Source of the DNA: Nitrospinota bacterium
GTDB taxonomy: Bacteria > Nitrospinota_A > UBA7883
Length of the DNA: 5,649 bases
Assembly (NCBI GenBank): GCA_029880775.1
Contig: JAOUNV010000157.1
Location: 1 to 5,649, forward strand
Direction of reading: 5' to 3'
The translations under genes were made by a program, and so were the position numbers. Positions 5,443 to 5,649 of this stretch are shown in pieces (positions within the stretch are counted from its first letter, which is position 1; each line of letters starts with the position of its first letter). The notes below the pieces were generated by a model, which ran no database searches, had not been told where the DNA came from, and was given only the letters and a program-made list of their open reading frames with translations.

Positions 5443-5649
5443 TCATTGGGCCACTCCAGTGCCAAGCTTGGCGAACAGCGTCTGCGCGATCCAGCCGGCC
5501 AGAAAAGGGACGAAAAAGGTGGACCCCACTCGCGCCAGAGTGACCTGCCAACCTAAAAGCCCCACCTCCAGTGGCAGCTTGGTGACACCCAGCAGCAGCC
5601 ATCCCGATAAAAACGCAACCACAGGCCCGATGGAGGCGCCCGCTTTCAC
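5443..5649 (-). CDS. C-terminal end of a membrane protein, possibly a UPF0718/ArsP-type permease
   Basis: Only the last 68 residues are visible; the gene continues past the right edge. The first codon in view (GTG) is probably an internal valine. Two hydrophobic spans stand out, about residues 8-22 and 36-60. They are joined by a short loop with Leu-Pro-Leu-Glu and Leu-Gly-Trp. The Gly-Ala-Ser-x-Gly-Pro-x-x-Ala-Phe-Leu start and the repeated layout remind me of the C-terminal half of predicted permeases of the UPF0718 (DUF318, PF03773) family. The match is from memory and weak. The stop TGA is at 5443-5445. With a separate promoter candidate following, it is probably not required for the downstream cluster, and nothing suggests it is the missing MacB/FtsX partner of the ATPase. 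Confidence 0.6.
   Translation of the reverse strand: MKAGASIGPVVAFLSGWLLLGVTKLPLEVGLLGWQVTLARVGSTFFVPFLAGWIAQTLFAKLGTGVAQ

Noticed and set aside
1..5649. CRISPR arrays, tRNA or rRNA genes, insertion sequences
   Set aside because: No spaced direct repeats, cloverleaf-type sequence, transposase motif or terminal inverted repeats were seen on either strand.

Overview
The window reads as part of a chromosome from a Gram-negative bacterium. It encodes a signal-peptide-bearing beta-barrel protein ending in Tyr-Tyr-Phe and a secreted TPR protein. Base composition is moderately GC-rich by eye. The taxon cannot be fixed from the sequence; a Desulfobacterota or Nitrospinota-like lineage is only a loose guess. 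All six supported genes lie on the minus strand, so transcription runs from high to low coordinates. Two of them are cut by the window edges. The larger plus-strand open frames are antisense shadows of these genes.

Right block (5649 to 2601). The C-terminal end of a membrane protein, possibly a UPF0718/ArsP-type permease, enters at the right edge and stops at 5443. After a short AT-rich gap with a plausible -10 box comes a compact cluster. It holds a periplasmic TPR protein resembling the RMDN family (4592-5350), a LolD/MacB-type ABC ATPase (3841-4551) and an outer-membrane beta-barrel (2601-3863). The barrel start lies inside the ATPase gene. The cluster spans periplasm, inner membrane and outer membrane, which suggests envelope trafficking. 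However, no permease partner for the ATPase is present between these genes.

Left block (2554 to 1). A TTGACA-type promoter precedes a second tight operon. The first gene (1581-2468) encodes a membrane protein resembling the TIGR04222 'near_uncomplex' family. All six of its cysteines lie in a short Gly/Cys C-terminal tail. It overlaps by four bases (ATGA) a radical SAM/SPASM enzyme (469-1584), whose Shine-Dalgarno sequence is written inside the codons for the tail. A nucleotidyltransferase-fold gene (1-461) follows seven bases later and runs off the left edge.

The main discovery candidate is this left operon. A SPASM radical SAM enzyme of the peptide-maturase type is translationally coupled to a membrane protein whose tail looks like a RiPP core with CXXX periodicity. 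The hypothesis is that the enzyme modifies the tail of a membrane-anchored protein, so no separate small precursor peptide is needed. The gene layout and motifs are seen directly; the modification itself is inferred.
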